Assembly (NCBI RefSeq): GCF_900100535.1
Contig: NZ_FNDG01000006.1
Coordinates: 124,001 to 188,000, forward strand
DNA: 64,000 nucleotides
Direction: 5' to 3'
Origin: Phytopseudomonas flavescens
Lineage (GTDB): Bacteria; Pseudomonadota; Gammaproteobacteria; Pseudomonadales; Pseudomonadaceae
This document shows, in pieces, positions 41,603-55,150 of the stretch. Within the stretch, counting starts at the first letter, position 1. The number at the start of each line of letters is the position of its first letter. A program made the translations under genes and the position numbers. Below the pieces are notes generated by a model that did no database searches, was not told the origin of the DNA, and worked only from the letters and a program-made list of their open reading frames with translations.

Positions 41603-43066
41603 ATGAAGGCCGTGGTGAAGAAGTGGGTACGCCTGACCGCGCTGGTAGTCGCCGTGACTGCCCTGACCTTTTTCGCCCTGCGGATCTATGACGCGCACAG
41701 CAAACCCGACCTCAGCCCCTGGCATACCTTCGTCCCCCACGAACTGAGCGCCGACGAATTGGACTCCGCCAGTTGGCAGGACTACCTGCTGGCCGAGCAG
41801 GCCCTGTTCGCTTCGCTGCCGGGCAAGGTCTACCAGCGCCTCGACGATGCCGAGCGGGTGGCCGACAACCGCTACTTCGCCGACAGCCCGCTGAACGCCT
41901 CGCGCTTCGAATGGGACTGGAACCGTTCCTACGTGCTGGAGCCAGAGGGCAAGCCACGAGGCGCCGCGGTAATGCTCCACGGGCTGAGCGATTCGCCCTA
42001 CAGCCTGCGGCACATCGCCAGGCTGTACCGTGAGGCCGGCTTCGTCGTCGTCGGCCTGCGCCTGCCGGGGCACGGCACCACACCCGGCGCGCTTACCGAC
42101 GTGGCCTGGCAGGACTGGCTGGCAGCCACGCGCCTGGCCGTACGCGAGGCCAGGCGCCTGACCCGTGCCGGTGATCCGCTGCACCTGGTCGGCTACTCGG
42201 CGGGCGGTGGCCTGGCCCTCAAATACACGCTGGATGCCTTGGGCAACGATGAGTTGGCGCGGCCGGATCACCTGACCCTGATCTCGCCGATGATCGGCGT
42301 GGCCGGTTATGCCCGCTTCGCCGGACTGGCCGGGCTACCGGCCGTGTTCCCGGCGTTCGCCAAGGCCGCCTGGCTGGATGTGCTACCCGAGTACAACCCG
42401 TTCAAGTACAACTCCTTCGCCCTGAATGCCGCACGCCAGTCCTATCTGTTCACCACGGCGCTGCAGGAGCAGATCGTCACCCTGAGCGAACGTGGAGCGC
42501 TGGGGGAACTGCCGCCGCTGCTGACGTTCCAGTCGCTGGTCGATTACACCGTCAGCACACCTGCGGTGGTCGATGCCCTGTATGCCCGTTTGCCCGCCAA
42601 CGGCAGCGAGCTGGTGCTGTTCGACCTCAACCGTTTCGTGGATTTCGGGCCGTTGCTCGGCGCCCACGCCAAATCGCCCGGCGACCTGCTGCCGGCCCCG
42701 CCCCGTGATTACCGCACCACACTGGTCGGCAACGCTTCGCCGCAGACGCTGGATGCCGCCGCACGCATCACCGAAGCCGGTGCCGTTGACGAACGGCTCA
42801 TGCCACTCGGCCTGGCATTTCCCCGTGAGGTGTTCTCCCTGTCCCACGTCGCCCTGCCGTTCCCGCCGAGCGACTCGCTGTACGGCTTGCAACCTGACGA
42901 GCCGGAGGATTACGGCGTGCACCTCGGTGCGCTGTCAGTGCGCGGCGAGCGGGGGGTACTGCTGGTCAGCATGGAGGCGTTGCAACGGGTGACGTCCAAT
43001 CCGTTCTATCCCTATATGGCCGAGCGGTTGGCGGAGCATGCCGGGTTCGAGGCGGCCAGGCGGTAG
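41603..43066 (+). CDS. Membrane-anchored alpha/beta hydrolase
   Basis: 487 residues. An N-terminal anchor helix (VRLTALVVAVTALTFFALRIY, about 10-30) puts the enzyme in the periplasm. Nucleophile elbow GYSAGG (about 200), oxyanion-region MLHGLSDSPYSLRHIARLY and a C-terminal FSLSHVALPFPPSD that supplies a likely catalytic His. The acid may be D354 in FDLNRFVDFG. The C-terminal part (about 300-487) is longer than in ordinary esterases. The ATG has GAGAGG upstream. Substrate unknown. Confidence 0.82.
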   Translation: MKAVVKKWVRLTALVVAVTALTFFALRIYDAHSKPDLSPWHTFVPHELSADELDSASWQDYLLAEQALFASLPGKVYQRLDDAERVADNRYFADSPLNASRFEWDWNRSYVLEPEGKPRGAAVMLHGLSDSPYSLRHIARLYREAGFVVVGLRLPGHGTTPGALTDVAWQDWLAATRLAVREARRLTRAGDPLHLVGYSAGGGLALKYTLDALGNDELARPDHLTLISPMIGVAGYARFAGLAGLPAVFPAFAKAAWLDVLPEYNPFKYNSFALNAARQSYLFTTALQEQIVTLSERGALGELPPLLTFQSLVDYTVSTPAVVDALYARLPANGSELVLFDLNRFVDFGPLLGAHAKSPGDLLPAPPRDYRTTLVGNASPQTLDAAARITEAGAVDERLMPLGLAFPREVFSLSHVALPFPPSDSLYGLQPDEPEDYGVHLGALSVRGERGVLLVSMEALQRVTSNPFYPYMAERLAEHAGFEAARR

Positions 43067-43145
43067 TGCGGGTCGCCCACGCAGGGGGTCGGGCAGAAAA
43101 CGCAAAGCACCCGCAGGCGCCTTGTGTCGACGGCTGCCAGTCGGA

Positions 43146-45341
43146 TCAGGCCACTACGTTGGCCCGTGCCGCATGCAGCTTCTTGTAGCTGTCGATCAGG
43201 CGCAGGTGCCTGTCGAGTCCTTCCAGTTGCATGCTGGTCGGCGTCAGGCCGTGGAAGCGTACCCTGCCGTATACCGAGCCAATGGCTGCGTCCATTCGCT
43301 CGTCGCCGAACAGGCGGCGGAAGTTGGTTTCGTAGTCCGCCAGCTCCAGGTCCTCATCGAGGCGCATTTCCAACACCGCATTCACCGCCTGGTAGAACAG
43401 GCCGCGCTCGACCGTGTTGTCGTTGTACTGCAGGAACATCTCCACCGCTTCCTTGGCCTCGTCGGTCTTCTCCAGGGCGAGGTAGATCAGCAGCTTCAAC
43501 TCGAGGATGGTCAGCTGGCCCCAGGCGGTGTTGTCGTCGAACTCGATGCCGATCAGGGTTTTGATGTCGGTGTAATCGTCCAGCTCGCTCTCCACCAGGC
43601 GCTCGGCCAGCGACGCCAGCTCGGCGTCGTCGAGACGGTGCAGGTTGAGGATGTCGGCGCGGAAGAACAGCGCCTTGTTGGTGTTATCCCAGATCAGGTC
43701 GTCCACCGGATAGATTTCCGAATAGCCGGGCACCAGGATGCGACAGGCCGTGGCGCCGATGTGCTCGTACACCGCCATGTAGCATTCCTTGCCCATGCTT
43801 TCGAGGATGCCGAACAGGGTCGCCGCCTCCTCGCTGTTTGAGTCGGCACCCTGCCCGGTGAAATCCCACTCCACGAACGGGTAATCCGACCTGGCACTGA
43901 AGAAGCGCCACGACACCACGCCGCTGGAGTCGATGAAGTGCTCGACGAAGTTGTTCGGCTCGGTGACCGCGTGGCCTTCGAAGGTTGGCTGGGGCAGGTC
44001 GTTGAGACCCTCGAAACTGCGGCCCTGGAGCAATTCGGTAAGGCTGCGCTCCAGCGCCACCTCGAGGCTCGGGTGCGCGCCGAAGGAGGCGAACACGCCG
44101 CCGGTGCGCGGGTTCATCAGAGTCACGCACATCACCGGGAATTCGCCGCCCAGCGACGCGTCCTTGACCAGCACCGCAAAGCCCTGGGCTTCGAGGCCCT
44201 GGATGCCGGCGAGGATCGCGGGGTATTTCGCCAGCACCTGCGCCGGCACATCCGGCAGGGCGAACTCACCTTCGATGATCTCGCGCTTCACCGCCCGTTC
44301 GAATATCTCCGACAGGCACTGCACCTGGGCCTCGGCCAGGGTATTGCCGGCGCTCATGCCGTTGCTCAGGTAGAGGTTCTCGATCAGGTTGGAGGGGAAA
44401 TACACCACCTCGCCATCCGACTGGCGCACGAATGGCAGCGAGACGATACCGCGCTCCTCATTGCCGGAGTTGGTGTCGAACAGATGCGAGCCGCGCAGCT
44501 CGCCATCGCGGTTGTAGATATTCAGGCAGTACGCGTCGAGGATCTCCGCCGGCAGCGCGTCCTTGCGGCCCGGCTGGAACCAGCGCTCGTTCGGGTAATG
44601 CACGAACGGCGCGTTGGCGATGTCTTCGCCCCAGAACTGATCGTTGTAGAAGAAGTTGCAGTTAAGCCGCTCGATGAACTCGCCGAGTGCCGACGCCAGC
44701 GCGGCTTCCTTGGTGGCACCCTTGCCATTGGTGAAGCACATCGGCGAGCTGGCATCGCGAATGTGCAGCGACCACACGTTGGGCACGATATTGCGCCACG
44801 AGGCGATCTCGATCTTCATGCCCAGCCTGGCGAGGATGCCCGACATGCTGGCAATGGTCTGCTCCAGGGGCAGGTCCTTGCCGGCGATGAAGGTGCTGGT
44901 TTGCGCAGCGTTGCCGGGGACCAGCAGGGCCTGGGCATCGGCATCCAGGTTCTCCACCTGCTCGATGATGAACGTCGGCCCGGCCTGTACGACCTTCTTC
45001 ACGGTGCAGCGCTCGATGGAGCGCAGGATGCCCTGGCGATCCTTGTCGGAGATATCGGCAGGCAGCTCGACCTGGATCTTGAAGATCTGCTGGTAACGGT
45101 TTTCCGGGTCGACGATGTTGTTTTGCGACAGGCGGATGTTCTCGGTGGGAATGTCCCGCGTCTGGCAGTACAGCTTGACGAAGTAGGCCGCACACAAGGC
45201 CGACGAAGCCAGGAAGTAGTCGAACGGCCCGGGTGCCGAGCCATCGCCCTTGTAGCGGATGGGCTGATCGGCGATCACCGTGAAGTCGTCGAACTTGGCT
45301 TCAAGTCGAAGGTTGTCGAGAAAATTGACCTTGATTTCCAT
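43146..45341 (-). CDS. OsmC domain fused to YcaO domain protein
   Basis: 731 residues. The first ~135 are OsmC-like (FDYFLASSALCAAYFVKLYCQTRDIPTENI; Cys near 50 and 60), and the rest, from GKDLPLEQTIASMSGILARLG, is YcaO-like with KGATKEAALASALGEFIERL and AGNTLAEAQVQCLSEIFERAVKREIIEG (the ATP-binding acid residues). Free-standing YcaOs activate amide backbones; in E. coli YcaO helps ribosomal protein beta-methylthiolation. No precursor peptide gene or dehydrogenase partner was seen nearby, so this is not an obvious RiPP enzyme. The C-terminal region after 560 is a TPR-like helical segment. Confidence 0.85.
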   Translation of the reverse strand: MEIKVNFLDNLRLEAKFDDFTVIADQPIRYKGDGSAPGPFDYFLASSALCAAYFVKLYCQTRDIPTENIRLSQNNIVDPENRYQQIFKIQVELPADISDKDRQGILRSIERCTVKKVVQAGPTFIIEQVENLDADAQALLVPGNAAQTSTFIAGKDLPLEQTIASMSGILARLGMKIEIASWRNIVPNVWSLHIRDASSPMCFTNGKGATKEAALASALGEFIERLNCNFFYNDQFWGEDIANAPFVHYPNERWFQPGRKDALPAEILDAYCLNIYNRDGELRGSHLFDTNSGNEERGIVSLPFVRQSDGEVVYFPSNLIENLYLSNGMSAGNTLAEAQVQCLSEIFERAVKREIIEGEFALPDVPAQVLAKYPAILAGIQGLEAQGFAVLVKDASLGGEFPVMCVTLMNPRTGGVFASFGAHPSLEVALERSLTELLQGRSFEGLNDLPQPTFEGHAVTEPNNFVEHFIDSSGVVSWRFFSARSDYPFVEWDFTGQGADSNSEEAATLFGILESMGKECYMAVYEHIGATACRILVPGYSEIYPVDDLIWDNTNKALFFRADILNLHRLDDAELASLAERLVESELDDYTDIKTLIGIEFDDNTAWGQLTILELKLLIYLALEKTDEAKEAVEMFLQYNDNTVERGLFYQAVNAVLEMRLDEDLELADYETNFRRLFGDERMDAAIGSVYGRVRFHGLTPTSMQLEGLDRHLRLIDSYKKLHAARANVVA

Positions 45342-45421
45342 GGGGCAGCACCAGCACGCGAAACAAAATGGCGGCCATTATCCGGGTTTTCGCCTGGAAG
45401 TCTCGTGCCGCGCGGCAGGCG

Positions 45422-45450
45422 GCCGTGCGTGAAGCGTCAACAGGCCCTAG
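45422..45450. repeat. Dispersed palindrome family A, half copy
   Basis: GGCCGTGCGTGAAGCGTCAA, then CAGGCCCTAG, matches the right half of copy 1 (reverse complement) at about 27 of 30 bases, including the central GGCCGTGCGTGAA part. The left arm is missing. It lies in the 190-bp gap upstream of the OsmC-YcaO gene. Confidence 0.7.
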
Positions 45451-45531
45451 TACACTTGACCTATCCAGCGTGTGCCGCGCACTGCGTAGCATCACGGGAT
45501 CATCGAGCCGTCCCGGGAAAGTCGCAACGAC

Positions 45532-46617
45532 ATGAACCATCACCTGAAACCAGCACGGATCGCGCTGGTACTGCTGCCCTTGATGGGCTGCGTCCCCCTG
45601 CAGCCTGCTTCCAACATGCTTGGCCTGAAGAGCGAGGCGCAGATCATCGCCGAGCGCCAGGCGCTGCAAAAGGCCACCGACGACTTGTTCGGCATGGCCC
45701 TGCAATCCGGCAAGGCCATCGTCGTCACCACCACCGTCAACCTCGACAGCATGACCTACGACCTGAACAGCAACGAAGGCATGAACGACTTCGCCAAGTT
45801 GCAAAAGGCCGGAGTCGAATGGGTCAACAGCCAGGCGCCGAACAACGTGCTGCGTGTCGGCAACACCAACAGGGCGCCTGACGTCGGCGTCACTGGCAGC
45901 CATTACCAGACGGTGTTCGGGCGCGTGCTGTATCAGGTCTACATCGTCGAGCCCGGGCACTACGAACTGAAGAACAGCTACTACGAATCACCGCGCACGG
46001 TGACGCCGAACCTGACCGGTCGCGAAACGCCCAAACCCTCCCCGCTCGGCCACACCGTACTCAAGGAAAAACTCAATGCCGAGTACGACCGTGGTCAGGA
46101 ATGGCGCGACGCCCAGTATGCCAACAAGACCTACGAGCAGAGCTACTGCACCACGGTGCGCGTGGTGAGCAACGAGTGCGTGAACTGGCAGACCAGCTCC
46201 TATGACGTGACGGAGCAGACCCGCGCTGCCGGCTGGGCCAATACCGTTTCCGAGCGCAAGGTCGAGGCCCTGGACGTGCACTCGGCGCTGGCCAAGCCGT
46301 TCGCCAGCTTCGATGTCGCCGCCGGCGAAGCCGTGCTGGTGGACGGCTTCTTCCCCGAGGTACCGAACATCGATTTCCGGGACGAGCAGTGCGAACGCAT
46401 CGCCAGCGAACAGGTGCAATGCGAGCTGGATGGTCTCTACCTGGTGCGCCTGCCGACGCAGTTGAAGGATTTCCGCAACGCCAACGACCCGTCCAAGTAC
46501 GGCTACCGCCAGATGAGTACGGCACTGTCCGGGCTGCAATTGCGTCCCGTTGTCCTCGCGGCCAAGCCGACCAAGGGGCAATCGCGCTGGGGCGAGCTTT
46601 ACCGGGTCGCGCGCTGA
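45532..46617 (+). CDS. Uncharacterised lipoprotein-like protein
   Basis: 361 residues. A signal with a lipobox-like LLPLMGC (C20) suggests a lipoprotein. No enzyme motif is recognised; the body is rich in beta-prone stretches (VVTTTVNLDSMTYDL, YQTVFGRVLYQVYIVEPGHYEL), conserved-looking Cys pairs (CTTVRVVSNEC, DEQCERIASEQVQC) and a C-terminal WGELYRVAR. The start ATG at 45532 follows GTCGCAACGAC without a good Shine-Dalgarno. Function unknown. Confidence 0.75.
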   Translation: MNHHLKPARIALVLLPLMGCVPLQPASNMLGLKSEAQIIAERQALQKATDDLFGMALQSGKAIVVTTTVNLDSMTYDLNSNEGMNDFAKLQKAGVEWVNSQAPNNVLRVGNTNRAPDVGVTGSHYQTVFGRVLYQVYIVEPGHYELKNSYYESPRTVTPNLTGRETPKPSPLGHTVLKEKLNAEYDRGQEWRDAQYANKTYEQSYCTTVRVVSNECVNWQTSSYDVTEQTRAAGWANTVSERKVEALDVHSALAKPFASFDVAAGEAVLVDGFFPEVPNIDFRDEQCERIASEQVQCELDGLYLVRLPTQLKDFRNANDPSKYGYRQMSTALSGLQLRPVVLAAKPTKGQSRWGELYRVAR

Positions 46618-46843
46618 GGCCGGTTCGCCCCGCCACCTATCTTGGCTACGACGCTGGCAGGGCGGTGGGGCGCCCAAGGGCAACGACCTTGGCCGGCGAC
46701 ATGCGGCGCCCTGGCATTCCGGGTGGCCTGCACTACGGCGTTGCTGTTGCTCGGCTTCACCGATTTTGCCAAGCGGCGCAGGGTAGCGGGACGGTATGCC
46801 ACAGGTTCGGTCTGATTGGCGGGTTTGCGGCTGGCCCTGATGC

Positions 46844-51648
<4,805 letters not shown>

Positions 51649-51789
51649 GATCGCGGGGGTGGAGTCCTGCTGAGTCTACAGACTGGTGGAGAGTCCCGCG
51701 CGGCGATCTGTCAGAAGCCGTTCACGATCGGCTGCGCATTGGCACTGCCGTGTTCGGGCGGGGCGCCGGCTGGCCAGATACGGGCGGTT

Positions 51790-53532
51790 TCAGAACGACA
51801 GACCGGGTCCCGGACGGGTGCCTTCGGGGAATCTGACGCCCACCTTGCGGATCTTGTTCCCATCCATCTCCGCGACCGTCCAGGTCAGGCCCTGCCACTC
51901 GACCTGGTCGCCGACCACCGGGCCGCCGCCGATCTGCTGGGTGATGAAGCGCCCCAACTGTTGCGTGCGATCCAGCGGCTCGGTGGAGAGCCCGTAGAGG
52001 GCGGCGATGGCACCCAGCTGGGCATCGCCCTCGAGCACGAAGTCGCCGAAGAAACGCAGGTCCAGGCCGCGTTGCGGGGCCTGGCTGAACAGCTTGCCGA
52101 GGGCCGGCAGGTCGTGCTCATGGCCGATCACGCAGAGCATGTCGCCGGCTTCCAGCACGGTGCTGCCGGAGGGATGCAGCAACTGCTGGTGGCGGAACAG
52201 CGCCGCGACGCGAGTGGCCTCGGGCATCTTCAGGTCCCGCAGGTGCGCGCCGATGCACCACTTTTCGGCGCCCAGGCGATAGACGAACAGCTCCCACTGG
52301 CTGGTCGGATGCACCTCCAGGCCGGCGCGGGAAATCGGTGCCGGGTCCGGCGGCACCGTGACTTTCAATAGCTTGGCCACCCACGGCAGGCTGGCGCCCT
52401 GCAGCAGCAGCGAGACCAGCACGATGAAGAAGGCCAGGTTGAAATACAGCTGGGCATTGGGCAGGCCGGCCATCATCGGGAACACGGCGAGGATGATGGG
52501 CACCGCGCCGCGCAGGCCGACCCAGGCGATGAACACCTTCTCGCGGTTGTGGAAGGCGCGGAACGGAATCAGGCCGACCATCACCGACAGCGGGCGTGCG
52601 AAAAGGATCATCCACAGTGCCAGGCCCAGGGCGGGCAGGGCGATGGGCAGCAGATCGTGGGGCGTGACCAGCAGGCCGAGCACCAGGAACATACCGATCT
52701 GCGCCAGCCAGGCCATGCCGTCGAGCATGTGCAGAATGCCGTGGCGTGAGCGAATCGGCCGGTTGCCCAGCACCAGGCCGCACAGGTAAACGGCCAGGAA
52801 GCCGCTGCCGTGCAGGGCATTGGTCAGGGCGAAGACCAGCAGGCCGCCACTGACCACCAGCAGCGGATACAGGCCGTGGGCCAGGTGCAGGCGATTGATG
52901 ATTTTCAGCAGCAACCAGCCACCGCCCAGGCCAAGCAGCGCACCGATGCCGAACTCCTGCACCAGGTGGCCGAGAAAGCTCAGGTGAAATGTGCTCTGGC
53001 CCTTGGCGAGCATATCGATCAGGGTCACGGTGAGGAACACTGCCATCGGGTCGTTGCTGCCCGACTCGATTTCCAGGGTCGCGCTGACCCGCTCGTTGAG
53101 TCCCTTGTCACCGAGCAGTGAGAACACCGCCGCGGCGTCGGTGGAGCCGACGATGGCGCCGATCAGCAGGCCCTGCATCAGGTTCAGGTCGAACAGCCAG
53201 GCGGCGACCATGCCCGTCAGCCCGGTGGTGATCAGCACACCCACCGTGGCCAGCGAAAGCGCCGGCCACAAGGCCACCCGGAAGCTGCCGACGCGGGTGC
53301 GTACGCCGCCATCGAGCAGGATGATCGCCAGGGCCAGGTTGCCCACCAGATAGGCGATCGGGTAATTGTTGAAGATGATGCCGCCGCCATCGACGCCCGC
53401 CACCATGCCGACGGCGAGGATGATGACCAGAATGGGGATACCGAGGCGCGACGACAGCGAGCTGACCATGATGCTCGCGCCCACCATCAGGGCGCCGACC
53501 AGAAACAGGCTGTTGATCGTGCTGGCATCCAA
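51790..53532 (-). CDS. nhaP2: Potassium/proton antiporter (NhaP2/CvrA type)
   Basis: 580 residues. A CPA1-type membrane domain with ~12 helices (about 1-390; [58 protein letters not shown]) is followed by a TrkA-C type regulatory domain near 410-490 ([46 protein letters not shown]) and a CorC/HlyC-like C-terminal part. It exports K+ or Na+ in exchange for protons. The DAAAVF and ESGSNDP sequences are the ion-site motifs of this family. Confidence 0.9.
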   Translation of the reverse strand: MDASTINSLFLVGALMVGASIMVSSLSSRLGIPILVIILAVGMVAGVDGGGIIFNNYPIAYLVGNLALAIILLDGGVRTRVGSFRVALWPALSLATVGVLITTGLTGMVAAWLFDLNLMQGLLIGAIVGSTDAAAVFSLLGDKGLNERVSATLEIESGSNDPMAVFLTVTLIDMLAKGQSTFHLSFLGHLVQEFGIGALLGLGGGWLLLKIINRLHLAHGLYPLLVVSGGLLVFALTNALHGSGFLAVYLCGLVLGNRPIRSRHGILHMLDGMAWLAQIGMFLVLGLLVTPHDLLPIALPALGLALWMILFARPLSVMVGLIPFRAFHNREKVFIAWVGLRGAVPIILAVFPMMAGLPNAQLYFNLAFFIVLVSLLLQGASLPWVAKLLKVTVPPDPAPISRAGLEVHPTSQWELFVYRLGAEKWCIGAHLRDLKMPEATRVAALFRHQQLLHPSGSTVLEAGDMLCVIGHEHDLPALGKLFSQAPQRGLDLRFFGDFVLEGDAQLGAIAALYGLSTEPLDRTQQLGRFITQQIGGGPVVGDQVEWQGLTWTVAEMDGNKIRKVGVRFPEGTRPGPGLSF

Positions 53533-53841
53533 GGTGGCGTGACTCCGGGGTCATGGGGCGAGCCCGATTCTAGCCTGCACGTTGGCGCCGCTGTCAAAAA
53601 TAGTTACAAGTCAGCGGCAGGCCCGATGGCGGTCAGCCAAGGCTTTTAACCGAGGCTGCCGGACACCAGGGTCTGTTGACGTTTCGACGGGAGCCGCCTG
53701 CCGCGAGCAATCTTGCCAGGTGAGGCGGAAGACGCGGGGAATGGACTAGCCGTCCGCGCCTTCCCTTTTCAAGCCCTCCAACGATGCATGGCGAGATTTC
53801 CCACACCACTCGCAGGGCCTGATCCTGTTTGCGGCTTGTCA
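53533..53841. other. Intergenic region with a half repeat
   Basis: 309 bases without a convincing gene. It holds the upstream region of nhaP2 and the 3' side of the AraC gene. A half copy of repeat family A lies at 53666-53686 (AGGGTCTGTTGACGTTTCG). No other structure was seen. Confidence 0.6.
53666..53686. repeat. Dispersed palindrome family A, half copy
   Basis: CCAGGGTCTGTTGACGTTTC matches the left arm of copy 1 at 1626-1645 except for the first bases. The right arm is absent. Confidence 0.7.
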
Positions 53842-54813
53842 CTAGATTTTCGACCTCACCTGCCTTGGCGTCAGGCCGAACTGGCGCTTGAAGGCGGTGG
53901 CGAAGTTCGCCGCGCTGCCGTAACCCGCCAGCCAGGCGGCCTGGGTGACGCTGATGCCTTCGCGCTCCAGGGCTGACCGCGCCTGTACCAGCTTGCGCAC
54001 GCGCTGGTACTCGAACAGCGTCATGCCCTGGCTCGCCTGGAACTGGCGCTGCAGGGTATTGATATTGACGCCGATGTCTCGGGCGATGGCCTCCAGTGTC
54101 CACTCGTCGGCCTGACCACTGTCGAGCAGTTCGAGCACCCGGCGTACCCGCTGATGCTCCTGGGGGCGCAGACCCGAAGCCGCGCCCACCGGCTGCTGGC
54201 TGAGCATGGCCAGCGCTTCGCTGGCGATCTCCAGGCTGCGGCTCTCCAGGTAGAGATTGTCGAGCAGGGCGTTGTAGCCCGGCGGATGAAGAATCTGCGC
54301 GGCCAGGGCCTGCAGGCGTGCCGACGGCTGCCAACGGCGCATGGCCATGTGCTGGTTGGCGAAGCGAGTGATGGCCGCATGCTCGGGTTGGCCGTCCAGC
54401 CCGCCGCTGTCGAGCCAATCCGGCGATAGGCTGACCACCAGCTTGCGGATATGCGCGCCGCGCCGCGCCTTGCGGGAAAACAGCACGGGTTCGGCCAGGG
54501 ACAACGCGACGCCTTCGCAACCGGCCGGGCCGTCCGAGCCGAAGCGGACATCACGGTCGCCGTAACGCACGTCGCTGCGGCCTTGCAGAAACAGCACGAA
54601 ATTCAGGCGCGGCTCGATCTGCAACTGGGTGCTGAAGTTGTGCAGCTCATGACAATCGGAGCTGTGCAGCGACAGCCCGGAGCGCAGGCGCAGCCAGCGC
54701 AACGTGCCGCGAAACAGATCGCCCCCGCACGGTTCGCTCTCTATCAAGTGCAGGTCGGGGCTGACCTGACGGATCAACTGCTGGGGATGTACGACGGTAT
54801 TCGGGCTGGTCAT
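53842..54813 (-). CDS. AraC-family transcriptional regulator (PchR-like)
   Basis: 323 residues from the ATG at 54813, which has an AGG seven bases upstream; a second ATG at 54819 is possible. The C-terminal two helix-turn-helix motifs are clear: WTLEAIARDIGVNINTLQRQFQASQGMTLFEYQRVRKLVQARSALEREGISVTQAAWLAGYGSAANFATAFKRQFGLTP. The N-terminal part is typical of PchR-like regulators that sense siderophores. It is divergent from the siderophore receptor gene at 55151 (337 bases between them), so it probably activates it when ligand is present. Confidence 0.88.
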   Translation of the reverse strand: MTSPNTVVHPQQLIRQVSPDLHLIESEPCGGDLFRGTLRWLRLRSGLSLHSSDCHELHNFSTQLQIEPRLNFVLFLQGRSDVRYGDRDVRFGSDGPAGCEGVALSLAEPVLFSRKARRGAHIRKLVVSLSPDWLDSGGLDGQPEHAAITRFANQHMAMRRWQPSARLQALAAQILHPPGYNALLDNLYLESRSLEIASEALAMLSQQPVGAASGLRPQEHQRVRRVLELLDSGQADEWTLEAIARDIGVNINTLQRQFQASQGMTLFEYQRVRKLVQARSALEREGISVTQAAWLAGYGSAANFATAFKRQFGLTPRQVRSKI

Positions 54814-55150
54814 GTGCATGCCTGCGCGAGCGAGTCTGCGGCCTCGGAAAGGTGGCGCGAATCCGGCCACCCGCTTTTGGCGAGCGAGGCGCAGGCGGAC
54901 GCCTTGCGGCCGTCCGGCGAACGCGGGATGGATTCACCTGCACCCGTGCCGGAAACGCCGGTCAAGGCTACCCCCGCACGGCGCTCAAATGCAAATGATT
55001 CTTAAATGATTAATGATCACAGCAGGCGTTTGCGCAAACATCATTCTTGCTTGCACAAACCTTTTCTCGGTAATCCCGTGTGACAATTCTCTCCTGCAAA
55101 TACGAATCGATAACGTTTGTCCGGCATCGTCAATTTCTGGGGAGAAACAC
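54814..55150. other. Divergent promoter region of the AraC and siderophore receptor genes
   Basis: 337 bases. The stretch 54980-55110 is AT-rich in contrast to its neighbours and contains a Fur-box-like sequence (54991-55016) and the GGGGAG ribosome-binding site of the receptor at 55139-55144. The AraC-binding site could not be identified. Confidence 0.6.
54991..55016 (+). promoter_or_regulatory. Fur-box-like site
   Basis: GCAAATGATTCTTAAATGAT followed by TAATGA. The left half matches the GCAAATGAT half-site seen in Pseudomonas Fur boxes well; the right half is poor. Repeated AATGAT units fit an iron-regulated promoter for the receptor 135 bases downstream. Confidence 0.45.

Noticed and set aside
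43067..45531. A RiPP precursor peptide near the YcaO protein
   Set aside because: The small gaps on each side hold only a half repeat and ordinary intergenic DNA, with no short frame that has a leader-like start and a ribosome-binding site.
43938..45881. 647-residue open frame opposite the OsmC-YcaO gene
   Set aside because: It crosses a gene with clear motifs and runs into the next gene; no domains are seen in it.
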